A stretch of DNA of 64,000 bases from Paraburkholderia tropica (GCF_914484835.1 NZ_CAJZAR010000061.1:35227-99226); one strand, 5' to 3'. Shown: positions 35,089 through 43,114, counted from the stretch's first letter. The notes: generated from the sequence alone by a model not told the origin. Numbers and translations are program-made.

Positions 35089-37421
35089 AATATTTCGCGA
35101 TTACCCAGCAGACCGCCGACTGGTTGTTGAGTAAGCCGACAGTCGTAGACGAGTTGGTAAAATTCATGCTGAATCCAACCGCGATGCGATGTTTAGCTGG
35201 CTATGAGTTCACGCAAGGTCCTGTTCGGCTGTCGGGGACGGAAGATTCCAGTATGATTGCGTTCTGGAATATTGACTACCTCGGTGGAACTGGTGCAGAG
35301 GCATGGGGTTTTATTAGAATTGACTCATCCGTAGGGCTGAGCGGAAAACCGGAAATTGCGCGAGAGGTGTTCGAGCGTTGCTTATATGTGCTTAACCAGC
35401 GCTTGCGCGGGTATCGCATTGATGGAGCGTTTATCCATCGGTCTTATGCTAACGGTACCCACACTTGCTTAGCAGGAAGGGGATCTACCGCGCGGCAGTA
35501 TAGTGTGGGATTCATTGAGCGAAATATTGACGCTGCGAGCACTGGTAACCGGACGTTTGTTTGTGTCGGCCCGATGCACGACTTTAGCAAGCTATCCGAG
35601 TCTGCGGAGCACGAAGGAGCTGCGATTAATGCTCTCTATCGAGAAGTGTCCGATATCCTGATTTCTGCTCGGCGCAACCCGATCACTGATGCCGGTGTAC
35701 TGCAAGATTTATCTGATGCGCTGTCTGTGTATACATGGGCGGATGGGAATTATCGAGATGAGTATGCCGACGTGGAGATTAGCGCGTCGGATCGAGCTTT
35801 TACCGGCGTCGATCTGGTTAAATCTATTGGGATGAGTTACGAGCAGTGGCTCGAAGCAAATAGTCCGCTTTCTAATAACCAACGTCGAATTCTAAACTCA
35901 ATAGCAATTGATTCTCACCCCCTTAGAATCGTCGGTCCAGGTGGGTCCGGTAAAACATTACTAATGCAGTTGCTCGCGCTTAAGCGCTTGGATATCGCAA
36001 AGAAAAGAGATATTTCTCTGCGTGTATTGTATATTGCGCACAACTCTGCAATGGCTGAAAAGGTCGCTCGAAGATTCGATGTTCTTGAAAATGGCAATAA
36101 AATTCGTGATGCCAAAAGAACGGTCGATATTATGACGTTGACGGAGTATGGCCTTCAACAATTGGGTCTCGAATTTTCTTCGATTATCGACCCAGATGCT
36201 GAGGCGGCGAAGGAATTTCAATTTAATGAATTAGATTCTGCTATTTCTCAGGCGTTTTCTGATATGGAAAATGTCGTGCGAAATAGTACGCTTCTGTCTG
36301 AAATCCAGAAAACGCCAAATTTAATGCGGCCGTTTGTAAAGCTGGCTATGGCTGAAATATCGAGTGCAATTAAGGGGCATGGTCTAGAAAATGATAAGCG
36401 GCGCTACGTGGAATCCGAGCAACAGTTAAGTCGTCTGCATGGTATTTTGAATGCGGATGAGCGGCTGTTTATGTTCAACGTTTTTGAGCGATATCGTGCC
36501 GCCGTTTTTGAAGGTTATCAGGTGCTCGATACTGATGATATTGCGCTTTCGCTTTTAGGGAGACTGCGAACTCCTATTTGGGAGTTAAAGAGAAAGGATC
36601 TCGGGTATGACTATGTGTTCGTTGATGAGGCGCAGTTATTCAACGAGAATGAACGTAGGGTATTTCCATTTTTAACGAACGGGAAGGCGCAACACGTTCC
36701 CATAGTTTTGGCTCTCGATGAGGCCCAAGATATTTATGGTCAATCAAGTGCTGGTTTTGCCTCGCTAGGTATAGTCGATATGACCAGTGAAAACCTCTCG
36801 TCGATTCATCGATCGACTCGGGATATAGTGAAGCTGGCATTTTTTGTTATTCAGAGAAGTACGGATCTTTTTGGTTCTGATTTTCCGGACTTTACGGGAA
36901 TCGCAGATAAGATGGAGGATGAGAAGCATCCGCTTGTTTCTCGGCCGCGAGTTGAGATTGGAAGCGCAGAGAGCAAGCTCGGCAAATTCGTACTCCGGCG
37001 AATTCGAGATCTGCGTAAAGCTAACATTCGCCAGATTGGTGTTATTTGTCACGCGGATCAATATTGGGATGATGTTTTAACCGCACTGCGTGGAACAGAT
37101 CTACCGCTTCAAATACTTGAGGAGCGAGGAGTACGTTTGCCGTCAACTCAGCCGCTTGTTGTACTTACAAAGCCAGCTTATGTCGGCGGGCAGGAATTCG
37201 ACGCTGTTGTTGCGGTGGGTCTGGAGCAAGGTGTTGTTCCGCCGCGAGTATCGAATAACGATGCGTTGGCGACGGCAATCGAACAACAAACTCTTCGCGA
37301 ACTCTACCTGAGCATCACGAGAGCGCGATTCAGGCTAGTTTTTCCGCTAACGACAGGTGCAAGTCCTTCGGCCGTGCTTCAAGACGCGATAGAAGCTGGT
37401 TTGCTTGATAACGTTGCCTAA
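35085..37421 (+). CDS. superfamily 1 (UvrD/Rep-like) helicase with large unassigned N-terminal domain
   Basis: The protein has 778 residues. Residues 1-280 match nothing I recognise. From residue 285 the SF1 helicase motifs run in order: Walker A 'VGPGGSGKTLLMQ', motif II 'DYVFVDEAQLFNENE' near 510, motif III 'ALDEAQDIYGQS', motif IV 'SSIHRSTRDIVK', motif V 'AYVGGQEFDAVVAVGLEQG' and motif VI 'LYLSITRARFRLVF' near 742. It should be an ATP-driven DNA or RNA translocase. UvrD-like helicases with a second gene are a recurring anti-phage layout (for example Gabija's GajB), but the partner here lacks OLD/TOPRIM motifs. The start overlaps the upstream stop. Confidence 0.9.
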   Translation: MKYFAITQQTADWLLSKPTVVDELVKFMLNPTAMRCLAGYEFTQGPVRLSGTEDSSMIAFWNIDYLGGTGAEAWGFIRIDSSVGLSGKPEIAREVFERCLYVLNQRLRGYRIDGAFIHRSYANGTHTCLAGRGSTARQYSVGFIERNIDAASTGNRTFVCVGPMHDFSKLSESAEHEGAAINALYREVSDILISARRNPITDAGVLQDLSDALSVYTWADGNYRDEYADVEISASDRAFTGVDLVKSIGMSYEQWLEANSPLSNNQRRILNSIAIDSHPLRIVGPGGSGKTLLMQLLALKRLDIAKKRDISLRVLYIAHNSAMAEKVARRFDVLENGNKIRDAKRTVDIMTLTEYGLQQLGLEFSSIIDPDAEAAKEFQFNELDSAISQAFSDMENVVRNSTLLSEIQKTPNLMRPFVKLAMAEISSAIKGHGLENDKRRYVESEQQLSRLHGILNADERLFMFNVFERYRAAVFEGYQVLDTDDIALSLLGRLRTPIWELKRKDLGYDYVFVDEAQLFNENERRVFPFLTNGKAQHVPIVLALDEAQDIYGQSSAGFASLGIVDMTSENLSSIHRSTRDIVKLAFFVIQRSTDLFGSDFPDFTGIADKMEDEKHPLVSRPRVEIGSAESKLGKFVLRRIRDLRKANIRQIGVICHADQYWDDVLTALRGTDLPLQILEERGVRLPSTQPLVVLTKPAYVGGQEFDAVVAVGLEQGVVPPRVSNNDALATAIEQQTLRELYLSITRARFRLVFPLTTGASPSAVLQDAIEAGLLDNVA

Positions 37422-37574
37422 AGGCTGGAATAGTAGAGCGGCGGCCGCGCTTTACGTCGACTTGACGTTGAGTTCGCGGCCGTCGTCTTAAAAAGATCAT
37501 TTGGGCGGTGGGGGGGGTAGTTCGGATCATTAAGGTATGCCCGTGTGATCCAGCTTCGGGGAAGGCAAAAGCCA

Positions 37575-37636
37575 GATCAATAGGGTTGATCGTATGTGAG
37601 CCAGCCGGTACGATTGATCCACCAACCCAATTGATC
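37575..37636. promoter_or_regulatory. TTGATC repeat cluster upstream of serine recombinase
   Basis: TTGATC occurs at 37586-37591, 37614-37619 and 37631-37636, with GATCAA inverted at 37575-37580. ATCGTA (37589-37594) and TACGAT (37609-37614) form a dyad. The array ends 5 bases before the recombinase start and could be its operator or recombination site. Confidence 0.45.
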
Positions 37637-37641
37637 CAGTC

Positions 37642-38238
37642 ATGACGAAAGGACGCAAGCTGTACTACGGTCGCATCTCAACCACGGATGGCCAGTCCAT
37701 CGCAAGTCAGGTCGAAGACGCGAAAAACCACGGTGTCAGCGAGAAAGACACGTTCATTGACGAAGGCGTGAGCGGGTATCACGTTGCGCCACTCGATCGT
37801 CCGCAGTGGGCCAAGGTCGAGCACGATCTACGGCACGGGGGCGTGCTGGTGGTTCGCTGGCTTGATCGCATCAGCCGCCGTTACGACGAGCTGCACGCCA
37901 CGATGCGACGATTGATGGATATGGGTGTACGGGTCGAATGCACGCTCAACGGGATGGTGTTCGACGGCTGCGCAACGGATGCGATCCAGAAGGCGTCACG
38001 CGATGCCGTGCTGGCGTTCATGGCCGCGCAGGGTGAGGCGGACTATCTGAACCGGGCGGAGATGCAACGGCGGGGTATCGCGATTGCCAAGGCCGAGGGG
38101 AAGTACACCGGACGGCAGCGTGCCCATGACTACGCCGCGATCAAGGCATGGCGGGCCGAACAAGGTGCGTCGATCAGCAAGACGGCAGAACACTTCGGCG
38201 TCGGCACCGCGACCGTAAAGCGGGCGTGTGCGGAATAG
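37642..38238 (+). CDS. serine recombinase (resolvase/invertase family)
   Basis: The 198-residue protein has an N-terminal resolvase domain with the nucleophilic serine in 'YYGRISTTDGQSIASQ' (about residue 14), 'FIDEGVSGYHVAPLDRPQW' and 'VVRWLDRISRRYDELHATM' with the active-site arginines. A C-terminal helix-turn-helix follows in the last 45 residues ('GASISKTAEHFGVGTATVKR'). The size fits a Tn3-type resolvase or DNA invertase. In this element it may resolve multimers or invert a segment, and no gix/res pair was proven. It is GC-richer than the preceding cargo. Confidence 0.92.
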   Translation: MTKGRKLYYGRISTTDGQSIASQVEDAKNHGVSEKDTFIDEGVSGYHVAPLDRPQWAKVEHDLRHGGVLVVRWLDRISRRYDELHATMRRLMDMGVRVECTLNGMVFDGCATDAIQKASRDAVLAFMAAQGEADYLNRAEMQRRGIAIAKAEGKYTGRQRAHDYAAIKAWRAEQGASISKTAEHFGVGTATVKRACAE

Positions 38239-38651
38239 TCAGGGTCGGTGTTTTTGTGTCAGGAGTCGGCCGGAACCCCGCAGACGGCAGTCCATCCCGC
38301 GTTTCGCCGCGGCTGAGGCGAAGACAACCTTACGGGGCCGCCGCCTGTGATATTCACTGCCATCGGCTCCGCCGCTCGCTGGGCGGGTCCCTCGCGCCGG
38401 ATTTTGTATCTAGACACCGGGTGCAGCCCCAATAGCCATTAGCTGACGTTGGCCTTTTCCCGCATTGTGAAATGCTCGGGGGCTTTGGTAAGGATCGGGA
38501 GCCTCGCCCGCTTCCCGGCTCGTTTTTCGTATCGTGAAACAAAGGGGGGTCTTGATACACCCCAAATAGTTGAGGACGCCGCGAGCGTCTTTTTTTTCGT
38601 CCATAGAGGCCCACGATGGGGCCAATGCCGGCAATTTAATAAGTTGTATTA
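38239..38651. other. 413-bp gene-free region with several hairpins, possible structured RNA
   Basis: No plus- or minus-strand ORF looks real. Stems are visible, such as GGGGT/ACCCC-type pairing at 38546-38563, CGGGA...TCCCG near 38495-38516, and a terminator at 38575-38597. The region lies between the recombinase and the replication genes. Confidence 0.45.
38575..38597 (+). terminator. terminator-like hairpin before the replication genes
   Basis: GACGC-CGCGA-GCGTC is followed by eight T's. It would end a transcript arising within 38239-38575. Confidence 0.7.
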
Positions 38652-38876
38652 ATGAATATCAAAGAAAGAGTGGCGCGCTTGCGCCGTCGTAACGCTGGTG
38701 TCCGCGTTCTCCGAACCCCCAACCGGGAAGTTGTTGTAGTCGACTTTTCGGAAGTACAGGCAATTACGGCATGGCGTCTGACGCCGTGCACTGTCACACG
38801 CAAAGGTGGCACTGAGTACGCGCTAACGGTCGACACCGATTCATTTCTCGCGGCGGTCTTACGGGAGGCCGAGTGA
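38652..38876 (+). CDS. 74-residue hypothetical protein preceding the replication ATPase
   Basis: The protein starts MNIKERVARLRRRNAGVRVL and is basic at the N-terminus, then beta-strand rich ('NREVVVVDFSEVQA', 'TEYALTVDTDSFLAAVL'). No family is recognised. Its stop overlaps the GTG start of the ATPase gene (GTGA), so the two are translationally coupled. That points to a role in replication or its control, by context only. Confidence 0.65.
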   Translation: MNIKERVARLRRRNAGVRVLRTPNREVVVVDFSEVQAITAWRLTPCTVTRKGGTEYALTVDTDSFLAAVLREAE

Positions 38877-40417
38877 GATTGATCGACGTAGCACCGGGGG
38901 CTTGGGCCGCATCTGCGGAGGACATCGCGGAAGTGATGCGCGAGCAGTTCTGGATTGTTGGCGGGCGTGTAGTGCGCTGGGATGGCGACGAGATGATGCC
39001 AATGGGCGCGCGGGAGGTTGAGATGCGTTTGTGTGATCAGCGGCAGCGCGCTTATGTGGCCGGTAGGTCGAATGGACGTGCCGCGCGCGTGCCCGCAGAC
39101 TTACTGGCGCTGGGTATCGCTGAATTCAAGCGCACCGCGCGGAAGCACGGACGGGTGGTTGACCATAAGGTGCGCTGGCCAATGATGGTTCGTGATCGAG
39201 GCGGCTGGCTTCCAGTGCCAGTGGCGACGGCGGGTGTTTTGCGTGTAGGTAAGACACTCGTTTGCGTCGAAGGAGATGGCGCGAAGGACGCGCTGGCGTT
39301 GGCTGACAACGCGGCATTCGTGCGCGCCGTTGAAGTGGTGATGGCCCCGTTCGCAGAATACCGTTTGGCGGATCAACGGCACCAGGCGCTAGTTCTAGCA
39401 GCGATGCTCACGGCGGCGAATCGTCCAGCGCTACGGACAGCTCCGGCTATTGTGATCGAGTCGCCGCTACCGCGTTCAGGCAAAACGCTGCTGGCCGATA
39501 GTATTGGCGCGCTTGTGCCCCAGCGGGATGATTACGGCAGCGTCGCTGTATCTATGCCAACGAAAGAGGAAGAGATTGAGAAGCGGGTGTCTGCGTGGTC
39601 CGAATCGGACGAGCCGGTTGTCTCACTGGACAACCTGACAGGGCTAGTGGCGAGTGATGCGCTAACGGCGTTGATTACGTCCGGTGTGGCGAAGTATCGC
39701 CCGTTCGGATCGAACACCGAAATGTGTACCGTTGATTTTCGCGGGCTGATCGTGATGACAGGGAACAACGCTAAATTGAGCAGGGACTTACGCGCCCGGT
39801 CGCTGAACATTCGTATCGACACAGGCAGCCTCGCGCCAGAAACCATCGTGCACGCTTTCCACCCGCTGGAAAAGATCGAGTCCGAGCGGGCTGAGATTGC
39901 AGCCGCAGCCATTGGGATTCTGTCGGCGCGTGGTGCGGCGCGCGAGCAGTGGATGCGGGACGTTTCGCCTGATTTCGCTGACTTGATTGCGCCTGCTGTG
40001 CGGCGAGCGTGCGAGCTGATGCCGGAGCGTTTTGAGTGGCCCGCCAGCGTTGCGGTGGAAATGTTCCCGACCGATGGCCCGACAGCGGTGGTGTCCGAGT
40101 TGTTGGAGGCACTGGTTGGTGCTTCTGACGAGCGCGTGTCGGCGTTCGAAGCAGGTGTGACAGCGGATGAGATGCGCCAATGGACTGAGGTGATCGAAGT
40201 CATGGAACCAGTGTTGGCGAACAATCGAAAGGGCTTGAATCGGATCAGCCTTTCGCAAGAGTTGGCCAAGTTAAATGGCGTGCCGTGCGAATTCGGAAGG
40301 ATCACTCAGACAAAACGGACAGCCACCACAAAGCCGAGATGGCGGGTGGAATTCTCGCCTGCGTTCCGTGAGCAGCGCGCGAAGTGTCTCGTGACGCTGA
40401 ATATGGACTTGGATTAG
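38873..40417 (+). CDS. P-loop ATPase, replication/primase-helicase-like protein of the element
   Basis: The protein has 514 residues with a GTG start after GGGAGG at 38863-38868. The central ATPase has Walker A 'ESPLPRSGKTLLADSI' (about residue 200), a Walker B-like 'DEPVVSLDNLTG' and 'FRGLIVMTGNNAKLSRDLRA', a sensor-1 Asn and arginine-finger region like those of D5/P4-type helicases and DUF927-like ATPases. The N-terminal 180 residues resemble no primase motif I can name. Such proteins start replication in satellite phages and integrative plasmids. It is coupled to the preceding small gene. Confidence 0.75.
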   Translation: MRLIDVAPGAWAASAEDIAEVMREQFWIVGGRVVRWDGDEMMPMGAREVEMRLCDQRQRAYVAGRSNGRAARVPADLLALGIAEFKRTARKHGRVVDHKVRWPMMVRDRGGWLPVPVATAGVLRVGKTLVCVEGDGAKDALALADNAAFVRAVEVVMAPFAEYRLADQRHQALVLAAMLTAANRPALRTAPAIVIESPLPRSGKTLLADSIGALVPQRDDYGSVAVSMPTKEEEIEKRVSAWSESDEPVVSLDNLTGLVASDALTALITSGVAKYRPFGSNTEMCTVDFRGLIVMTGNNAKLSRDLRARSLNIRIDTGSLAPETIVHAFHPLEKIESERAEIAAAAIGILSARGAAREQWMRDVSPDFADLIAPAVRRACELMPERFEWPASVAVEMFPTDGPTAVVSELLEALVGASDERVSAFEAGVTADEMRQWTEVIEVMEPVLANNRKGLNRISLSQELAKLNGVPCEFGRITQTKRTATTKPRWRVEFSPAFREQRAKCLVTLNMDLD

Positions 40418-40442
40418 GAAAGGTTGGGGGTGGGGGGTGAGG

Positions 40443-40535
40443 TAGGTCACTAGGTCACAAACCAGACTTTAAGTCACTGCATTCCCAATTTATTCAACAA
40501 CTTAATGCGAGAATTTACGCCCTGCCGGTAGGTCA
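40443..40535 (+). repeat. TAGGTCA repeats and hairpin downstream of the ATPase gene
   Basis: TAGGTCA occurs at 40443-40449, 40451-40457 and 40529-40535. The third lies in the loop of a GCCC...GGGGC hairpin (about 40519-40546) followed by ATTTTTT, which may terminate the ATPase transcript just before the endonuclease gene. Confidence 0.5.
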
Positions 40536-40571
40536 TCGGTGGGGCATTTTTTATGACCGAAGGAAACAGAA

Positions 40572-41246
40572 GTGACGAAGTTGAAGTTTGATTTTGAAGT
40601 AAGCGGCCGACCTCTGACGGACGGCATTGGTTTTAAACACACGGGCATGAATGCCGCCGAAATCTTGGTACTGAAGGAGTGGCAATGGAAGCAGCAGGGG
40701 CGGCGGTGCGCGCTGTGCGGCGCGAAAGTGACGTCGAAAGATGCGGTGTCGGATCATGACCACGCCACAACGGTGGCGCGCGGGGTTTTGCACAGACACT
40801 GCAATGCCTGGTTGGGGACGATGGAGACGCGGGGGGAGGCAGCGGCGTATGAGGCAATCAAGGCAAGATCAGAGCGATTCAACGCATCAGATTGGCTGTT
40901 TAAAGCTCGGCGGTATTTGGCCGAATGGGCGGCGCTAGTTGCCGAGGTTGTGCCTGTTTACCATGCGTACGGCGCATTGGTGGGAAAGCCATGCCAGCCG
41001 ATGCCGTGCGGCTTTTCGTCCAAGCTGGCGCGAGCGCGTCGGCGAGCACGCGTGCGCCGCTCTTGGGAAGTGCGGACGAAGTTTTGCCCAAAAACGGCCC
41101 GACAGCTACGTCGGCCTGCGCCGGTTGCTGAGTGGAGAGCTGCTGAGCGCAGGCTGGCCGACGTGAGCGGCACGCTTGCGGATTGCATCATGATGGCGTA
41201 TCAAATCCCGGGATTCAGTCCGGTTAGCCTTTTGGACGCGAAGTGA
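40572..41246 (+). CDS. recombination endonuclease VII-like HNH nuclease
   Basis: The 224-residue protein has a GTG start after AGGAAAC. Residues 48-85 hold the endonuclease VII zinc and catalytic pattern: 'CALCGAKV', 'SDHDHATTVARGVLHRHCNA' and 'WLG'. T4 endonuclease VII cuts branched DNA such as Holliday junctions. Phage relatives act in packaging or as homing-like nucleases. The C-terminal 100 residues are basic and unassigned. It is the last gene before the right attachment site. A role in processing element DNA is inferred. Confidence 0.85.
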   Translation: MTKLKFDFEVSGRPLTDGIGFKHTGMNAAEILVLKEWQWKQQGRRCALCGAKVTSKDAVSDHDHATTVARGVLHRHCNAWLGTMETRGEAAAYEAIKARSERFNASDWLFKARRYLAEWAALVAEVVPVYHAYGALVGKPCQPMPCGFSSKLARARRRARVRRSWEVRTKFCPKTARQLRRPAPVAEWRAAERRLADVSGTLADCIMMAYQIPGFSPVSLLDAK

Positions 41247-41306
41247 TGCGGTCATCTGGATCGCGACTTAGTTCGCCGGGATTGGACGGTGTTGTCCTCC
41301 CGAAAG

Positions 41307-41314
41307 TGTTACAC
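41307..41314 (+). promoter_or_regulatory. TGTTACAC copy near attR, candidate integrase arm site (right)
   Basis: It is identical to the two copies beside attL and lies 73 bases inside the right repeat. Confidence 0.45.
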
Positions 41315-41386
41315 TGGGCTGTGACATCGGTAACGCAGCGTATTTTTGGACCATTGATTTATAAGGATTTTTGTTGGCGTCGATGG

Positions 41387-41412
41387 GGTTCAAATCCTCT
41401 CGCCCCGACCAG
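41387..41412 (+). repeat. attR core (26-bp direct repeat, right copy)
   Basis: It is an exact copy of tRNA-Pro positions 31516-31541 (GGTTCAAATCC ... GACCAG). Upstream bases do not continue the tRNA, so no second tRNA is made. Confidence 0.95.
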
Positions 41413-41419
41413 GAAGTTG

Positions 41420-41455
41420 AAAAAGGACTTACGGTGAAAACCGTAGGTCCTTTTT
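41420..41455 (+). terminator. original tRNA-Pro terminator, displaced by the island
   Basis: AAAAAGGACTTACGG pairs with CCGTAGGTCCTTTTT (one T-G pair), loop TGAAAA, then more T's. It lies 8 bases after attR. Confidence 0.88.
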
Positions 41456-41610
41456 CTTTTTGCGCTGCATTAAGCGTGCGTCGATACTTTCGCCGCCGTC
41501 CTCACACCCGCTTTAAACCCTCCAATACAACGGCGTCCCGCGCGATCGCGGCGAACAAGCCCACAAAGAAGTGCGCCACAAACAAGTGCGCAAGATCCGG
41601 CTGTTAATTT

Positions 41611-41630
41611 TTCTCACATATCGGTGAGAA
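41611..41630. promoter_or_regulatory. dyad upstream of EamA transporter, possible operator
   Basis: TTCTCAC-ATATCG-GTGAGAA is a perfect 7-bp inverted repeat, 143 bases before the gene. Confidence 0.45.
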
Positions 41631-41772
41631 TCATTCGCTATGAGGGACGCGCGCGGACCCTTACGATTAGCGCATCTCACCCGTGCCGGATCTCGCTCAT
41701 CGCGCGCGACGCCTGCGCGCGTCCGCGCTTTGGCGTTTGCCGCCTCCGCACATCATCGATATCGCCGCTTCC

Positions 41773-42711
41773 ATGAATCCGATCGAACTCGCTCAGCTCG
41801 TCTTTCTCGCCGCCTTGTGGGGCGGTTCGTTTCTCTTTATCCGTGTCGGCGTGACGGATCTCGGCGTGGCACCGCTGATGGCGCTGCGCGTGGGTATCGG
41901 CGCGCTGTTCCTGCTGCTCGTGCTGTTCTCGCGACGTTCGCCGCGCGAGGCGTTCGCTGCGCTGCGCGAGCGCGCATGGCCGCTGCTCGTGGTCGGTTTT
42001 TTCAATTCGGCGGCGCCGTTCTGTCTGTTCGCGTGGGCCGAGTTGACCTTGTCGGCGGGCGTGACGTCGGTGATCAACGCGACCACGCCGCTGTTTGGCG
42101 CGATCGTCGCGTACTTCTGGCTCAAGGATCGCTTGAGCGGCCTGCGCGTGGCCGGACTCGCGATTGGTTTCCTCGGCGTAGTCGCGCTGGTCTGGGATCA
42201 GATCGCGAACCACGCGGGCGACGGTGCCAGCGCGTCGTCGACGCTGCTCGCGGCGGGCGCGGCGCTGACCGCTTCGGCGCTCTATGGCGTGGCGGCGAGC
42301 TACACGAAGCGTCACCTCACGGGCGTCGATCCGCTCACCGTCGCGGCGGGCACGATGACGGCCGCCACGTTCATCCTGACGCCGTTCGCGATCGCCACCT
42401 GGCCGCACGCGGCCGTATCGCTGCACGCATGGGGCGCGACGCTCGGTCTCGGTGTGGCCTGCACGGGCGTCGCGTATCTGCTGTTTTTCCGCCTGATCGC
42501 CGCGATCGGCCCGGCGCGCACGATCACGGTCACGTTCGTGATTCCGGTGTTCGGCATTCTGTGGGGCGCGCTGTTTCTCGGCGAGCACGTGTCGTTCGGC
42601 ATGGTCGAGGCGTGCGTGGCGATTCTCTGCGGCACGGCGCTCGCCACCGGTTTCATCAAGCGTTTGCCCGGTATCGGCGCGCGCGCGGATCGCGCCAGCG
42701 TGAAGCAGTAA
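41773..42711 (+). CDS. EamA/DMT-family transporter
   Basis: The 312-residue protein has ten hydrophobic segments in two EamA repeats. The first starts 'LVFLAALWGGSFLFIRVG', and the second covers about 155-295, with 'GVACTGVAYLLFFRLI' and 'VIPVFGILWGALFLGEHV'. Members export amino acids, metabolites or drugs. The substrate is unknown. I chose ATG 41773 (MNPIELAQ). An upstream in-frame ATG would add an Arg-rich segment that breaks the family start. Confidence 0.9.
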   Translation: MNPIELAQLVFLAALWGGSFLFIRVGVTDLGVAPLMALRVGIGALFLLLVLFSRRSPREAFAALRERAWPLLVVGFFNSAAPFCLFAWAELTLSAGVTSVINATTPLFGAIVAYFWLKDRLSGLRVAGLAIGFLGVVALVWDQIANHAGDGASASSTLLAAGAALTASALYGVAASYTKRHLTGVDPLTVAAGTMTAATFILTPFAIATWPHAAVSLHAWGATLGLGVACTGVAYLLFFRLIAAIGPARTITVTFVIPVFGILWGALFLGEHVSFGMVEACVAILCGTALATGFIKRLPGIGARADRASVKQ

Positions 42712-42741
42712 GCGCGTCGCTGCCATATCGTTTCTTCCTCT

Positions 42742-42795
42742 CGTAGATCGTTGCGAACGCAACGACATGCGTAACAACCTGCGCAACGATCTACG
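42742..42795. repeat. 14-bp perfect inverted repeat with nested palindrome
   Basis: CGTAGATCGTTGCG (42742-42755) is matched by CGCAACGATCTACG (42782-42795). CGTTGCG-AA-CGCAACG (42749-42764) forms an alternative hairpin with the same left arm. It lies 30 bases after the EamA stop. Confidence 0.8.
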
Positions 42796-43114
42796 CATCG
42801 AGTCGCATCGCAGTGTATCCATCGCACGCGATGCGCTCGCTAGTGACATCCCGCGATTTCCTCATCTCCCCACCCGCATTGCAGGATTCATGAATTGCGC
42901 TGAAAGCATTCAATTAGCGATTCCATGAATGCCCGTTCCCGTCCTGCGCACGATCATCCATTCGCCACTACACTGGCGGCACTGTACGGATGATTCATTT
43001 GCAAACGCTCGAATTGTCGTGCGGGCTTTGCTCAGCCGATTCAGTTGGCGATGACGTCTGCAACGGCACGTGGCACGTCGCGTGCGCCAGTCGTCGGCGG
43101 TGCTGGGAAAGCGT

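Larger units (their letters stand above)
41413..41772. other. host intergenic region right of the island
   Basis: It contains the displaced tRNA-Pro terminator (41420-41455), a dyad at 41611-41630 and the leader of the EamA gene. No other gene is supported. Confidence 0.6.

Noticed and set aside
34186..37421. Calling the cargo operon Gabija
   Set aside because: The helicase resembles GajB in general type only. The partner has no ABC-ATPase or TOPRIM motifs as required for GajA.
38354..38634. Two overlapping minus-strand ORFs between the recombinase and replication genes
   Set aside because: They cross the terminator and hairpins, lack ribosome sites and show no protein-like pattern.
41376..41412. 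Second tRNA-Pro at the right end of the island
   Set aside because: Only the 3' 26 bases of the tRNA are present. The D-arm and anticodon arm are missing.
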